From the NCBI GenBank assembly GCA_012934845.2, contig WNNJ02001187.1:186001-250000 (forward strand): a DNA stretch of 64,000 bases. Reading direction: 5' to 3'. Each line of letters begins with the position of its first letter. Position 1 is the stretch's first letter. Source of the stretch: Pomphorhynchus laevis. Its lineage: Eukaryota; Acanthocephala; Palaeacanthocephala; Echinorhynchida; Pomphorhynchidae. This document shows positions 44,091 through 54,854 of this stretch, piece by piece. A model generated the notes under the pieces. That model had not been told where the DNA came from, made no database searches, and saw only the letters and a list, made by a program, of their open reading frames with translations. The position numbers were made by a program, and so were the translations under genes.

Positions 44091-44419
44091 GGACCTCGAA
44101 ACTGCAACCACATATCTAGAATGCATTACACAAATTTTCGACTAATGCGATAGTCATTTTCAAATGTTATGTTTTAACACTAGCTAAAATTGTCTTGATT
44201 GTTAAATACTTAGAATTACAGTTCAGATCGCTACGCTCGCGGAAAAATCTGTATTAATTAGGAGTTTAAACTATCTTGTTATACATATTAACTACTTACA
44301 AAGAACCTAAATTGGAAGAACCTAAACCTAAAAACCTATACCAGAAGAACCTACACAATCTTTATTGAAATCTACACAAGAGGCTTTACTCTGATAAAGT
44401 CTGAATATACATACATATA

Positions 44420-45553
44420 ATGGTAAAACAGAGGAAGACTACAAAGCGAGGTGATGCTGCCAAGTTCGTGGATTATCAGGTTCGGTGTTCAAGTGAAGAT
44501 TGTCATGTGTGGACAAGTGTTTCAGTTCCCGGGGAAAAGAAAACAGCTATGTCTAATGCATCTTTCTACTGCGGGTACTGCTGCGCATCTTTGATAAATG
44601 ATTTGAAGACGGAATCTACCCCCTTGGTTGTCGGTCAGTCGAGTTGTAATTCTCTTGGACCCATATCAGCTCCACCAATTCCAAAAAGCATAAGTGCCGG
44701 TCAAAGTAAGGAAGTTCTTATTTCCAAATCTACTAAGAATGTTGAAAATTCTAGTCATAGTGATGGAAGCTATTCTAACTCTATATATCCCTCCTCAAGT
44801 CTTGCAAATAATCCAATGAATATAGATTTAACTGTAGAGGGTGAGACTGTAGCCATGGATGTTCCAGTGCATTTACCTGATGTTACTAATGATGAAAATA
44901 CATATTGTCAGGTTTTGAATCATGGTCATATGTCTGATAATGGGACTGTCAAAAAGAAGGAACAAGCGTCAACGATAAGTCAACATACACTATCCGCAGT
45001 GTCACGTGACAGTCTTGAATTGCAAATTGGTAATAATAGGAAACACACCGCTGATCGATGTAGATCTGTTATTCTGGCCAATGTAAGATAATCTTTATTT
45101 GAGAACGCACAAGTACGTCTTAACGAGGACGTCCAGAGTGTGAGATTTATATTGACGCAGGTACTTGGTTCTTGCAATGTGGATATTGTCAAACGTGTTA
45201 AACTCGTTGCATTATTTCGACTGGGTAAGCGTGATACACTTAGTAATAGGCCGCGTTTACTCAAGGCCGTATTTAGAGAGCAGTCACATGCTGAGTTAAT
45301 TCTTCGGAATTCATATCGTTTAAAAACATTCCATGTTAGTCTCTTAAAAGATCTTGACGCTCTTCAAAGGGAGAAATTGTCTCAAGCTAAGAAAGAACTT
45401 GCATCTCGTGTTGCACTTGGTGAGAGCAATCTATGTGTGCAAAATTTTCAAGTAGTGAGGCGACGCATTCGAATCAGTTGGTCCCCACTAGATGTATCGC
45501 CTCTCGTGAATGTGGAGGGTTTTGGCAAGGTCTTACAGCATATAAGTGCCTAG
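44420..45553 (+). pseudogene. LINE G ORF1, one stop codon
   Basis: 377 codons in one frame, with TAA at 45089-45091. The N-terminus has CSSEDCHVWTSV...FYCGYC, the shared cysteine motif. The middle is Ser/Asn rich. The C-terminus has ALFRLGKRDTLSNRPRLLKA, LLKDLDALQREKLSQAKKEL and NLCVQNFQVVRRR. The stop falls where LINE C has a Glu codon (SGVEES). Confidence 0.85.
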
Positions 45554-48423
45554 CTGATTTGGGATCTGAAGTGTGTCAGATTGCTAGAGATGATATTATT
45601 ACTCGCACTGGTGTGAATAAAAGTCATAGTATATTTTATTGTAATGTTCGGAGCTTGTTACAGAAAGTCGATGAGCTAAAGTTTAGGATCGAGTCTGTTA
45701 ATCCAATTATAGTTGGTATTACAGAATCTTGGCTTAATTGTGATGTATCCGATGCTGAGGTATCCATCCCAGGCTATTCTTTGTTCCGTAGTGATCGGAT
45801 AGGGGGTAGGGGTGGTGGCGTAGCTCTCTTTATGAGAGACGAAGTTAAGGTGCGCGTTTTGAGTAAGTCGTCTATTGATAGAGTTGAGAGTTTGTGGTGT
45901 CAGGTGAAGTTTGATAACAGCTCACCCATCATACTGGGTCTTGTGAATCGTGCTCCTAAGGCAATATCTAAGAAACTCATTGAAGATATAGAGTTGTATA
46001 CGCGAGGAGATTGTGATACTGTGATAATTGGGGATCTGAATATGCCAGATGTTGAATGGACTTCGAATACGGTTCTTCCTACTTGTGATAGTGAATCTTG
46101 TGACCTTATGGAGTGTTTTGCTTATTGTGGTCTTGCTCAATTTGTTGATGTACATACTCGCTTTTCAAGTTGTAGTTTTTCCCTTCTTAATCTTTGCCTA
46201 TCGACAAACAGTCAATTAATCAGTAGTATCCAATATGATTCTCCTGTTGGTTTGTCTGATCACTGTGTAGTTAAAGTTTTGCTAAATATACAAATGAGGG
46301 TGTTTTATCATGCTCGGTACAAACGTCAGATTAATGTTTTTCGGGCGAACTATGATGTTATTACATCAAAGCTGCATAGAGTAAGTTGGCCTGATCCTGC
46401 TGTTGTCGGAGTTGACGAGGCCTGGGATCATTTTCGCGTGACGCTTTATACTCTAATGGTAAAATTCTCACCTTTGAAGTCTAAGACTAGTCGGAAAAGC
46501 GCTCGTTGGTTTGATACTGAGCTGGCTACTGCGATGAAGGCTCGTGACTTCAGTTTCAAATGCTTTAAGGGTGGGTTTTGTGAATATGGTGTTTATAAGC
46601 AGGCGAGAAATTTCTTCAATTCTTTAAAGCGACATAAGCACTATTTATTTGAAAATGGTCTAGCTCATAGTTGTAGACATGATCTCAAAGCTCTCTTTCT
46701 ATATGTGAATAGTAGTAGGAACGCTAATAAAACAATTGGCCAATATTTTGATAGCGTTATTGAAGACGACCTTGCTGAGATGTTCTCAAGGCATTTTTAC
46801 TTGTACAAAGAGACTACAAACGAGTATTCTGAACCTATCCAGAACAGTGAGACGATGAGAGATGCTAGTGCTTCATATCCTAGTTTAGACATAGCTAATT
46901 TGATAACTCCTGAGAAAGTTTTAGCTGAACTGCATCGTCTTAAAGAGACAAACTCCAAAGGTGCTGATTTGTTACCTTCGATATATCTTCGTCGAATAGC
47001 AGACTCAATATATACACCACTTTGTAACATATTTCGACAATCTATTATTGATACGAATCTTCCAAAAGAGTGGAAACAATCGATCATTCACCCCATCTTC
47101 AAAAAGGGTGATAGATCTTCAGTAGACAATTATAGACCAGTAAGTATTACTTGCTTGTGTTGTAGAATGTTGGAGCGAATTATACATGGTTATATGGTCA
47201 AGTTTTATAGTGAGAATAATGTAATAGCTTCTGAGCAACATGGTTTCCGTAAGGGTTATTCGACAGTTACTAATCTACTCGCAGCCCATCTTGATTGGTC
47301 AGCTAATAAAGCCGTATCAATTGCTACTGACATCATATTCTTCGATTTCTCTAAGGCATTTGACAGAGTAGACCATAGATTCCTCCTAAATAAACTAGAG
47401 AAAAGTGGCATTACTTTTTTGCTTGTTAGATGAATTAAATCGTTTTTAAGCAATCGTAGTTATTGTGTGCATGTAGATAATTTTTACTCTTCTTCGCGGC
47501 CATGTAATATAGGGGTGCCTTAAGGTTCAGTATTGGGTCCATTGTTATTTAGTGTCTACATCAACGATATCCCGGAATTTATTGATTCTCGGATGCTTTT
47601 ATATGCAGACGATTTGAAAATCTGGCGGGCAATTCGTTCACCCAATGATATAGTTAAACTGCAACGGGATATCGATGAAGTCGAAAATTGGGCTCTGCTC
47701 AATAGGTTGATTGTAAATATATCAAAATGCAAACATTTACGTGTTCGTGGCGGAAATGCTCAATCTTTAGTTAATTATAGCTTTCAAAGCAGTGATATAG
47801 AACGAGTGAACAAATATAAGGACTTGGGAGTGTGGATAAACAGTGATTTGAGTACCGTCACACATACTGAACATGCTTGTTCAAATGCGTTGGGGATAAT
47901 CGGTCAACTTCGACGCACTTTCATTGCACTCAATCAATTTGCCCTACGTCCGCTAATCTTTGCTCATGTGTTGAGCCGTCTTCTATATGCTGCGCCGTTT
48001 GTGTATCCCCAAAATTCAGAAGAACATATTAGTTCAGAGAGGGTACTTCATAGAGCGACCAAGCTAGCACCGCAACTGAAATTTTTGTCGTACCCTGATC
48101 GATTAAAAGCACTTAGACTTGAGACTGTCACGTGGACCCGCCGATACATCGATATGAGTATGGTCTGGCAAATTCTTAATGATTTAGATCATCCACTTCG
48201 AGATTGTCTTCATTTGCGCTCATTTAATATCCTCCGAGGCCATGGTTTAACCCTGCAACGTGAAAGGATAAGAAAATCACGAGCTGTCCAATTTGATCGG
48301 CGAGTTGTATCTCTGTGGAATAGGCTTGGAGAGTCAACAGTGTGCAGTAGCAATATCAACGAATTCAAAAAGAAATTACGGATGGAGGATGCCATGGGGA
48401 AAGCTGCTTTTCCGTATTTGTGA
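45433..48423 (+). pseudogene. LINE G ORF2: APE endonuclease plus RT, two stop codons
   Basis: 996 codons in one frame from ATG at 45433. Endonuclease: [121 protein letters not shown] at 47431 replaces the Trp of a WIKSFLSNR motif and TAA at 47521 replaces the Gln of GVPQGS. Both are single-base changes from the expected codons. Confidence 0.9.
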
Positions 48424-48488
48424 TACTTTTATTATATTTTCTTTTTTTTCTGCAGTGAACCAGCTAATTAAGCCATGTTTTTATGTGC

Positions 48489-48500
48489 TGTTGAAACATT
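48489..48500. repeat. Target duplication around X1/X2, left copy
   Basis: TGTTGAAACATT here and at 49619-49630. The first copy ends LINE G and the second is followed by AATAAT, the expected start of its TAA tail. Confidence 0.8.
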
Positions 48501-49316
48501 TTTTTAATAATAATATTTATTCCGAATGTACAGAAAATAAGGTTCCCTCAAATGGGCCACTACTGTCATAATTCGTAAATGTACAAAAGTTATGAAACAT
48601 TCCAACGTAGAAAAAAAATAATGAATTCATCCAATTGAAGCTATTCCAGTCACCGCGTTCCCCATGGGCCGAGTAAATTCACCGATTCGTGATCGTGGAG
48701 CCCGCATGCAGCAGGAAATAGAACGCGCGAGAATTATGCTGAATCGTGTTCGTATAAGCGAAATCATATCGCTATAGCTTCGTTGCAGTTTGGAGGAGAT
48801 CCTTGCAGCGATTGTCTGCATCAACCGTTTCGCTGTCGGACCAAATCCTCCAGTAGCTGGCAGGACAAACGGTATGAAAGACGAGTGTTCAATTTCAAGA
48901 ATTCGTTCCTGATACTATGCTCTTTTCCAGTTCTCGTGGTATTCGAAACTTGCATCGACAGTCCTTAGGTGATAAGATGGAGCCAAGTTGTTGAAGACGC
49001 AGACATCTATGAATGTCCGCTCCAACCTACCACCGAATAAACCGCCGCATACAATATCAGGATGAGCATCTTCTCCTCGGGCTGTGGTCGAGCACTGAAA
49101 TACAAAGTCATTTGTAACGGGCTAGAGTGCGGGTTCAATCCCGACGCCGTTGCATATTTCATATAAGCGGAGGCCAAACATCCCTTACCTCATTGTGACG
49201 AATAATTGGGAGAGCCCCTCTTTTGCACGACAATGCATGGGTTAGACAGATATCATCTCCACATTCGCACTTTTTCAGTAGACTAGATAAGGACCAGTTA
49301 TACCTTGCAGCAACCG
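48501..49316 (-). mobile_element. X1: 5'-truncated RLE-type element
   Basis: On the minus strand it encodes CECGDDICLTHALSC with RHNEVRD (knuckle), GVGIEPAL, PDIVCGGLFG...FIDVCVF (RLE core), LAPSYHLRTVDASFEYHENW and the end SYSDMISLIRTRFSIILARS. The 3' UTR has TTTGAGGGAACC and ends TTATTATTAAAAAAA at the LINE G junction. Frames shift at least twice. Confidence 0.8.
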
Positions 49317-49618
49317 CATTTTTTTAATAATAAATTTATTAACTCATAAAACGTTTACAACTGAAAAGGGTTCCCGCAAATAGGCCTATACATGTTTTGC
49401 AGTCAGCTTTCTTCGACGCATCGCTGTCCAAGCACGATATGTGCTCTCCTACTTGCCCGATAAGAAGTTGAGGCAAGCCTTGCTAAGCATATAGATAGTT
49501 TGCCTCGCATGTCGCTGATTACTTCATGGTACGGAATAGACTTTCTAGCTGATATCCTTCGCGCTATACTTTTCATTAAAGAGTCTGCTGCCGGTCCTAT
49601 TCCCCCGCTTATTATTAA
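49317..49618 (-). mobile_element. X2: very short copy of the same RLE-type family
   Basis: It encodes only GGIGPAADSLMKSIARRISA and PYHEVISDMRGKLSICLARL on the minus strand, then a 3' UTR with TTTGCGGGAACC and TTATTATTAAAAAAA. It abuts X1 head to tail. CCGCATT at 49313 and CCGCTTA at 49605 may be a degenerate target duplication, which would mean X2 landed inside X1. Confidence 0.75.
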
Positions 49619-49706
49619 TGTTGAAACATTAATAATTTTTTTAACGAAAACACGAATTTATTTGACAAAGACTGCAAAATCATAACAAAAGTAACAATGA
49701 AAAAAT

Positions 49707-52612
49707 TTATCTGAGACACCATGAGCTAGCCCGCACGAGAGCTATTCCAATGGAACGTCTGAATCGGCTAATCACGTCACTGTAAGGCACTCTCTTCTCA
49801 CCGCTACGTCTTTTGCTAAGCGTTTTACCAACTGTTCTGCCTCATCCCCTAATCCACCTTGTATTGACAAAATAACTGGTATAAAAGCTGCTCTTTCGAT
49901 CTTGGATATCCGTCCAAAGTACTTAGCCTTTTTTCGATTCTCGTTATAACTGAACGCTGATCGTGTAGTCATTGTGACATAGGAACGAGCATGTGTATTG
50001 AATACAGAAATGTCCAGGTAGGACCGCTCAGACGGGACGCCAAACAACCCCGAACACAAGACGTCAAGACGTGCATTGCGATCTAGTGTAGTGGAAGAAG
50101 AATCGAATTGAATAGTTGGATCAACGGGAGAAAGCAGTGGCTCAGTTGTAGTTGATGAACACACCTCTGAAGTTAATTTGGCGAAAATGTCTCTGATCAC
50201 ATTGTGCCTTACTATTGATTTCTCTCCGCATTTGCAAGATAATGAATGAACAACACTAAGAACTTCCCCACATACACATTTGCCTGAAGTATTTAAAATT
50301 TGCCACCCATATCTGACAGAGAGACCATCGGAAAATTCTTGATTGCTTAAGCGAAACTTAGGATCATCACTAGGGCGAGCAGATAGCCACGTTGACGCGC
50401 CCTTTCGAGCGGCACGCTTTAAAATTACCTGTTTGCAGTCGTCCACTGTATTTAACAGTGACGAAAATTTTTCGGCAGCCCGGAGATTCTTTAGTTTTCT
50501 AATTTCAACTATTGACTGTTTCTGGATGGTATCAATGTCGCCTCCGAGACCTCACTCAAATAAGGGCTTACATAGCAAAGAAGAATATTCCCATTCAGAT
50601 TTGGTATTCTCATATGGATTTGATATCCCCAAACCTCCAATTGAGAAAGGCAGACTTGCTACATCGCGCTAACACTTCTGTAAATTAAAACCAGTTATTT
50701 TGGGGATTATTTTATTCTGTATGAAATCTTCGAGTGAAGAAAACCATTCACATTCACACTTACATGTTCTTTGTACATGAGTCCACTTATTTTGCACTGC
50801 TGCTGAAAATGCTAAGAACGCTAACTGCCGTGAATCGCTAGAGACTTCACATAACCTATCGAGCAATTTTAACCAGCGAGTTTCTTGTGTTATTACCCAA
50901 TCTTTTTCGAACGAACCAAAACCTATGGGAGCTCCTAAAAGTTCTACACAATTAGATACGACATGAACCCCTAAGCTGGCAAGTGAATCACATTCAAGGA
51001 TAATGTTGGCGTTAACCAGAGCTGTACACTTGTTGACATTAACATGAAATCCGTATTCCGGTCCTATAGATTGCAACGATTTAAAAAAATCATAAACATT
51101 CCCCGGTGAACCAACACATGATACATCGTCTGCATACCAACGCTGTTTTATTTGAGGATGCAAAGCGCCTAATCTATGTATTAATGGTATCGTTGCTGCC
51201 GCAAATGCTACCATTGCCAAAGGGTCGCCTTGCGTGAAACCTTCCTTTGATAACAGATAATCATCGTCAATGGCTAAGATTGGATCTAAACTATACGTAT
51301 TCTGCAGGAATCGTGCTAAAGCAGGGCATATCTTTTCTATATTGAGGAGAGCTAATTTCCTATTAATTCTATTAAAAGCATTATGTGCATCAATTAAAAG
51401 TAAACATGACGAGGTCGAATTAGCAAAGGTTAAACGCATATCTAGCACAACGAATTCGACACCTCCCTTTTGACCTGCACAAAGTTGTGAATTGCCCGCA
51501 ATTGACTTAATGAAAGGAGAAATGACATTTAAAATCGTTTTAGCCATTATGCGCCTATATGCCTCACCTATTCCGATCGGTCGAACACCAGGATTTTTAT
51601 CAAGGGCAATGAGCCGACTAGCGATTAACGCTTCTGTTGAATGTTTTGGAACTCTATTACTAGCAATTCGCCTTGTCAGGTCTGCCAACGTAGAGGCCAA
51701 CTGTAATGAATCCCTATCAAATGAGGTTAGCATTTGCCGCCATGATAAAGCATTAACACCCGAAGGACCCGCAGCGCCTGTAGTGCGCTTAGCACTAAGT
51801 TGAATTGCAGCTGCATCTATCGTATCGAAAAAGGAGGGATGAAAGTTATCACATTCCATGTCGATCTCCGATAATAAGGCGTCCTCACTAATTACAGCTG
51901 CATGTGGATGCTTCGCTTCAAGAATAGACTTAACCGATTCGTTGCCGATATAATCATTTGGACTCAAAGTTTTATTGACAGAACCGTTTTCCAGGATTCT
52001 TACTGCAGAAGTAAGATTACCTGACATTAATGATTTCACGAACAGCGACTTCCAATTGCGCTTAGAATCGTATCGTGACTGAGATACCTTTAAACGTGAT
52101 TGAATACATTTACCCTTCCTTACTAATTCATCAAAGTTTTGGCTTTGCCAAAGAGACAGGCGACGCGACATCAATTGACGTACATATTTGATTTTCGAAG
52201 AACCTACTTTTTGTAAAACGCACTGACAAATAATTGTCACCTTCATAAGCGACGAGCCTTCGACGTCATCTTCGCGACAAGCAGTTTCAAACAATTTGTT
52301 TAGTTCATTTAAAAACGTTCGGCTTTCTTTACACCTCGGTAAGTAAAAGAGATTAGGACGCCAAGTGATTACCTCTTTGAATGATTGATGGATAAGAGTG
52401 TTCGGGAATCTATTCGAGGCAGCATCGAGGGTGTGAACCGCGTTATCCGCTATATTCATGCTTGCAAAGTGGGATACGAGTTGGTTTTCGCAATTTGCTG
52501 CAGAACAGTTAGCGCACGGCTTATTTGATTTTACACATTTGCATTGACGACATCGTGCTGAATGTCCATTGCACGAACAGCATTTTGGCTCGGCTGGAAT
52601 TCCTTTAGGCAT
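49707..52612 (-). pseudogene. X3 polyprotein: CRC-like cysteine cluster, RT, CCHC, restriction-like endonuclease
   Basis: Start chosen at ATG 52612 (MPKGIPAEPKCCSC). Residues 9-45: CxC-x6-C-x2-CxC-x6-C-x2-C, tesmin/CRC-like, probably DNA binding. RT: GVRPIGIGEAYRRIMAK, LLLIDAHNAFNRINRKLALL, EGFTQGDPLAMVAFAA, RWYADDVSCVG. Then SLPFSIGGLGISNPYE, GASTWLSARP, CVCGEVLSVVHSLSC with RHNVIRD, and RLDVLCSGLFG...YLDISVF (RLE core). The frame is continuous through two stops, TAG at 50669-50671 and TGA at 50552-50554, and shifts near 49795 just before the last 25 residues. No APE or tyrosine recombinase is present. Confidence 0.8.
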
Positions 52613-52863
52613 CGTGATTGTATTGGCGAAATAAAGTTGTTGACCTGACTCCAATCTACCATTTTGTGTCTGTTGTTGTGGAAACTTTTGGTGCGTTGGG
52701 TATTAAGGCACTCTACTTCATACATGAATTGGGTCGGTGAAGAACGGCATTGACAGGATAGCGACGGTCTATAGAATTCTTCTTGCAGAGACTGACCGTT
52801 GCCATTCAATGGGTAATGCTAGCTGCGTTTTGGGCATAGCTAACAGGATGAAGGACAGACAGG

Positions 52864-52893
52864 TAATACACTACATTTAGATGTAGTGTATTA
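52864..52893. other. 13-bp perfect hairpin at the 5' side of X3
   Basis: TAATACACTACAT, loop TTAG, ATGTAGTGTATTA. It is 250 bp upstream of the X3 start codon. Confidence 0.85.
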
Positions 52894-52924
52894 TTTATAT
52901 AAAAAGAAATTATTGAAAAACATT

Positions 52925-53589
52925 TTAGTTTTTAAATATTTTATTTTAATTTTATTGTTTTCAATAAAATAAAAATTTAAAAATATAGAAAACGATAAAC
53001 GTAGTTGGTTTTATATAAATATTTTTCGTAATTATCATCTTACTTCAGGAAAACTGATAAAACGTACGCACAAATAATTTTGAATTTGATAGATATTAAA
53101 ATATTATTTGTCATCGAAATATTATTATAATATAATACTCATTCTGATCTTCATGTGTACGTTAACTATTAGTCTATTCATAATCATTCTTTAAGATTCT
53201 TTATTCTAATCTATATATTTAGTTTTCAGATTGTTTCTAAGCTAGTTACGTTATCGCTCAATTCAAATTGTTCTTGCAAAATTGCACGCTATATCCTTGA
53301 TCTGAATTCTTTCTTGCTTTTTGACTATAAAATCCTAAACATGGATCGATTTAAAATTTACGTTCTCTGCGACAAATGAAATTGTAAAAATTTGCACCTC
53401 GTAACATTTTTGTGACTTATTCCTGTGTTAAAGAACTTTAATGCGGTATATCAACCTTAATTGTGAAGTTGTTTATAGTTAGTTAATATTATTTACGATA
53501 CTTTAAATTTTTAAACGTTCTTGTTGTGCCCATGTAAATATTTTGTTAAAAGATTTAAATTTTTATTTGAAAGGTGACTAGCTGAATCA
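52925..53589. other. AT-rich stretch, nothing recognised
   Basis: Both strands are dense in stops and no repeat family seen elsewhere in the window is evident. Confidence 0.5.
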
Positions 53590-53985
53590 GATCAACTAAC
53601 AGAGTCTAGGTTTTTTAAATTTTATATAAATTTAAAATAAATATAATTTTGAATAATATATAATTGTTATAAGATTTTATATAATTTATATAAATCAGTT
53701 ATTCCTAATGACCTCTAATCTTTATTTTTATCTCCAAACTGTGGTCGCAATTCCATTTATATTGTGGCTCTTCTCTGGAATAAACTACCCTTCGGCATTC
53801 GCTCAACCACCTATTTTTCATCCTTCAAAGACTATCTATACTTTTTGTTTCTTGATAATTGACTCAATTATTAAGTCGAGAAATAGGGGCATAAACCTGA
53901 TAACATAGCAATTCCTTCTGATGACCTCTAACCCTTATTCTGATACATCTTAAATTATTTATTAGTCAATTTATCAGGAGTGTGA
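53590..53985. repeat. Pieces of the Penelope-like end module, split by an L2 fragment
   Basis: 53590-53690 resembles the start of the module on the plus strand (AATCAG...CAACTAACAGAGTCTA). 53880-53985 is the reverse of the other end (AAACCTGATAACATAGCAAT, CTGATGACCTCTAACCC). ATGACCTCTAA also occurs at 53709, just before the L2 piece D9. Confidence 0.65.
53735..53880 (+). mobile_element. D9: short L2-like C-terminal fragment
   Basis: LWLFSGINYPSAFAQPPIFH and FLIIDSIIK correspond to the D8 piece at 34800-34900 and, more distantly, to SLAWNQLPLDVRRAPSFITF of D1. No tail hairpin remains. Confidence 0.6.
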
Positions 53986-54240
53986 GTAGGCTTTGCCATC
54001 GCTCGTTGAATATTTGGAATTTGTTACCTGAGGAGCTTGATAGTGCTGCTAGCTATCGTCACTTCAAAACGCTGCTGTTGAAAGGGATTGCCAATTCCGG
54101 TGTGGATGTCTGGATCTATTTTGATATTTAATGTTTTAAAAACAAAATTTGTGAACAGTTGAAACAGCTATTTGCGGCTAGTAACTTGTAACCTATAATA
54201 ATTCATAAAAGTTAACTTATATTTTAACTTTCAATTTTAA
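53986..54240 (+). mobile_element. 3' end of a LINE I-family copy
   Basis: VSRLCHRSLNIWNLLPEELD and SAASYRHFKTLLLKGIANSG match the end of LINE I ORF2 (54860-54990, minus). The tail GTTGAAACAGCTATTTGCGG continues with CTAGTAACTTGTAA, also as in LINE I, with the AGCT/GGCT hairpin. Confidence 0.8.
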
Positions 54241-54244
54241 ATTT

Positions 54245-54790
54245 CAACTTGATGATTGTGGTGGTTTAGCTTTTGCCGATGATGTAAAGGTATGGAAATT
54301 AATTAAAACCAACAAGGATCGAAATGACTTTCAAAATATCCTAAACATTGTTTATCGATGGTCTTTAAACACTGGAATTGTGTTGAATATTAAAAAGTGT
54401 GCATATATGAGATTATGTCATAGCAATGTGAGTCAGGAATATTTTATTGGCAACGAGTTTGTTGTTCCACGCAGTCCATTCTCGATCTCGGTATAATTGT
54501 TCAAAACAATCTGAAAACACGTGCTAACACCGATAGGATTTGTAACGCAGCACGAAGAATGACCTATATTGTCAAAAATTGCTTTAAAGACCAATCTCCT
54601 GTTTGTGTTGTGCGTTTATATAATGCTCTTATAAGACCGATATTAGAATATGTGTCGCCAGTAGTCTTTCCGTGTACGCGTACAGAACTTGATCAATTAG
54701 AGCGCATACTTCGACGGTTTACGAAATTATGTCCTCAGGTACGATATCTTCCCTATGAAGCACGAATAAAAAGTTTGAATATTACTATTT
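54245..54790 (+). mobile_element. Second LINE F-family fragment
   Basis: Closely matches 29930-30475 ([20 protein letters not shown] onward to YEARIKSLN). Differences include an intact reading where LINE F is shifted near 30035 (NIVYRWSLNTG) and a one-base loss near 54462. Both ends are cut, the right one by the tail of LINE I. Confidence 0.85.
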
Positions 54791-54854
54791 TATTATTATA
54801 GATTACAAGTTACTAGCCGCAAATGGATGTTTCAACTATTCACAAATTTCGCTT

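Larger units (their letters stand above)
44091..48500 (+). mobile_element. LINE G: nearly full-length CR1-like LINE
   Basis: Leader sharing a block with LINE A, ORF1 (44420-45553), overlapping ORF2 (45433-48423), and a short 3' UTR ending TGCTGTTGAAACATT. After the X1/X2 insertion the tail resumes at 49619 as TGTTGAAACATTAATAAT. Each ORF stays in one frame throughout and is broken only by three stop codons. The true left end may include the 29-bp repeats. Confidence 0.9.
49637..52912 (-). mobile_element. X3: full-length RT plus RLE retroelement
   Basis: The most complete member of the X family. One long minus-strand frame from 52612 to about 49795 carries a cysteine cluster, RT, knuckle and RLE. 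The 3' end (GTTTTCGTTAAAAAAATTATT) lies in the resumed TAA tail of LINE G. The 5' leader includes a 13-bp hairpin (52864-52893). A loose duplicate of the target (TTGAAAAACATT, 52913-52924) may mark the right edge. Confidence 0.8.

Noticed and set aside
49115-49150. tRNA-like B box (GGGTTCAATCCCGAC) suggesting a tRNA or SINE
   Set aside because: No A box or cloverleaf could be placed, and the same bases on the minus strand encode GVGIEPAL at the expected place in the X1 nuclease domain.
50669-50671. Reassigned stop codons, because many long frames are crossed by single stops
   Set aside because: All three stop codons occur within frames, TAA also ends the intact SOD gene, and frameshifts are common too. 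Ordinary decay explains it.
49707-52612. DIRS-type element for X3
   Set aside because: No tyrosine recombinase or RNase H domain is seen, and the C-terminus has a CCHC knuckle with a PD-(D/E)XK-like core instead.
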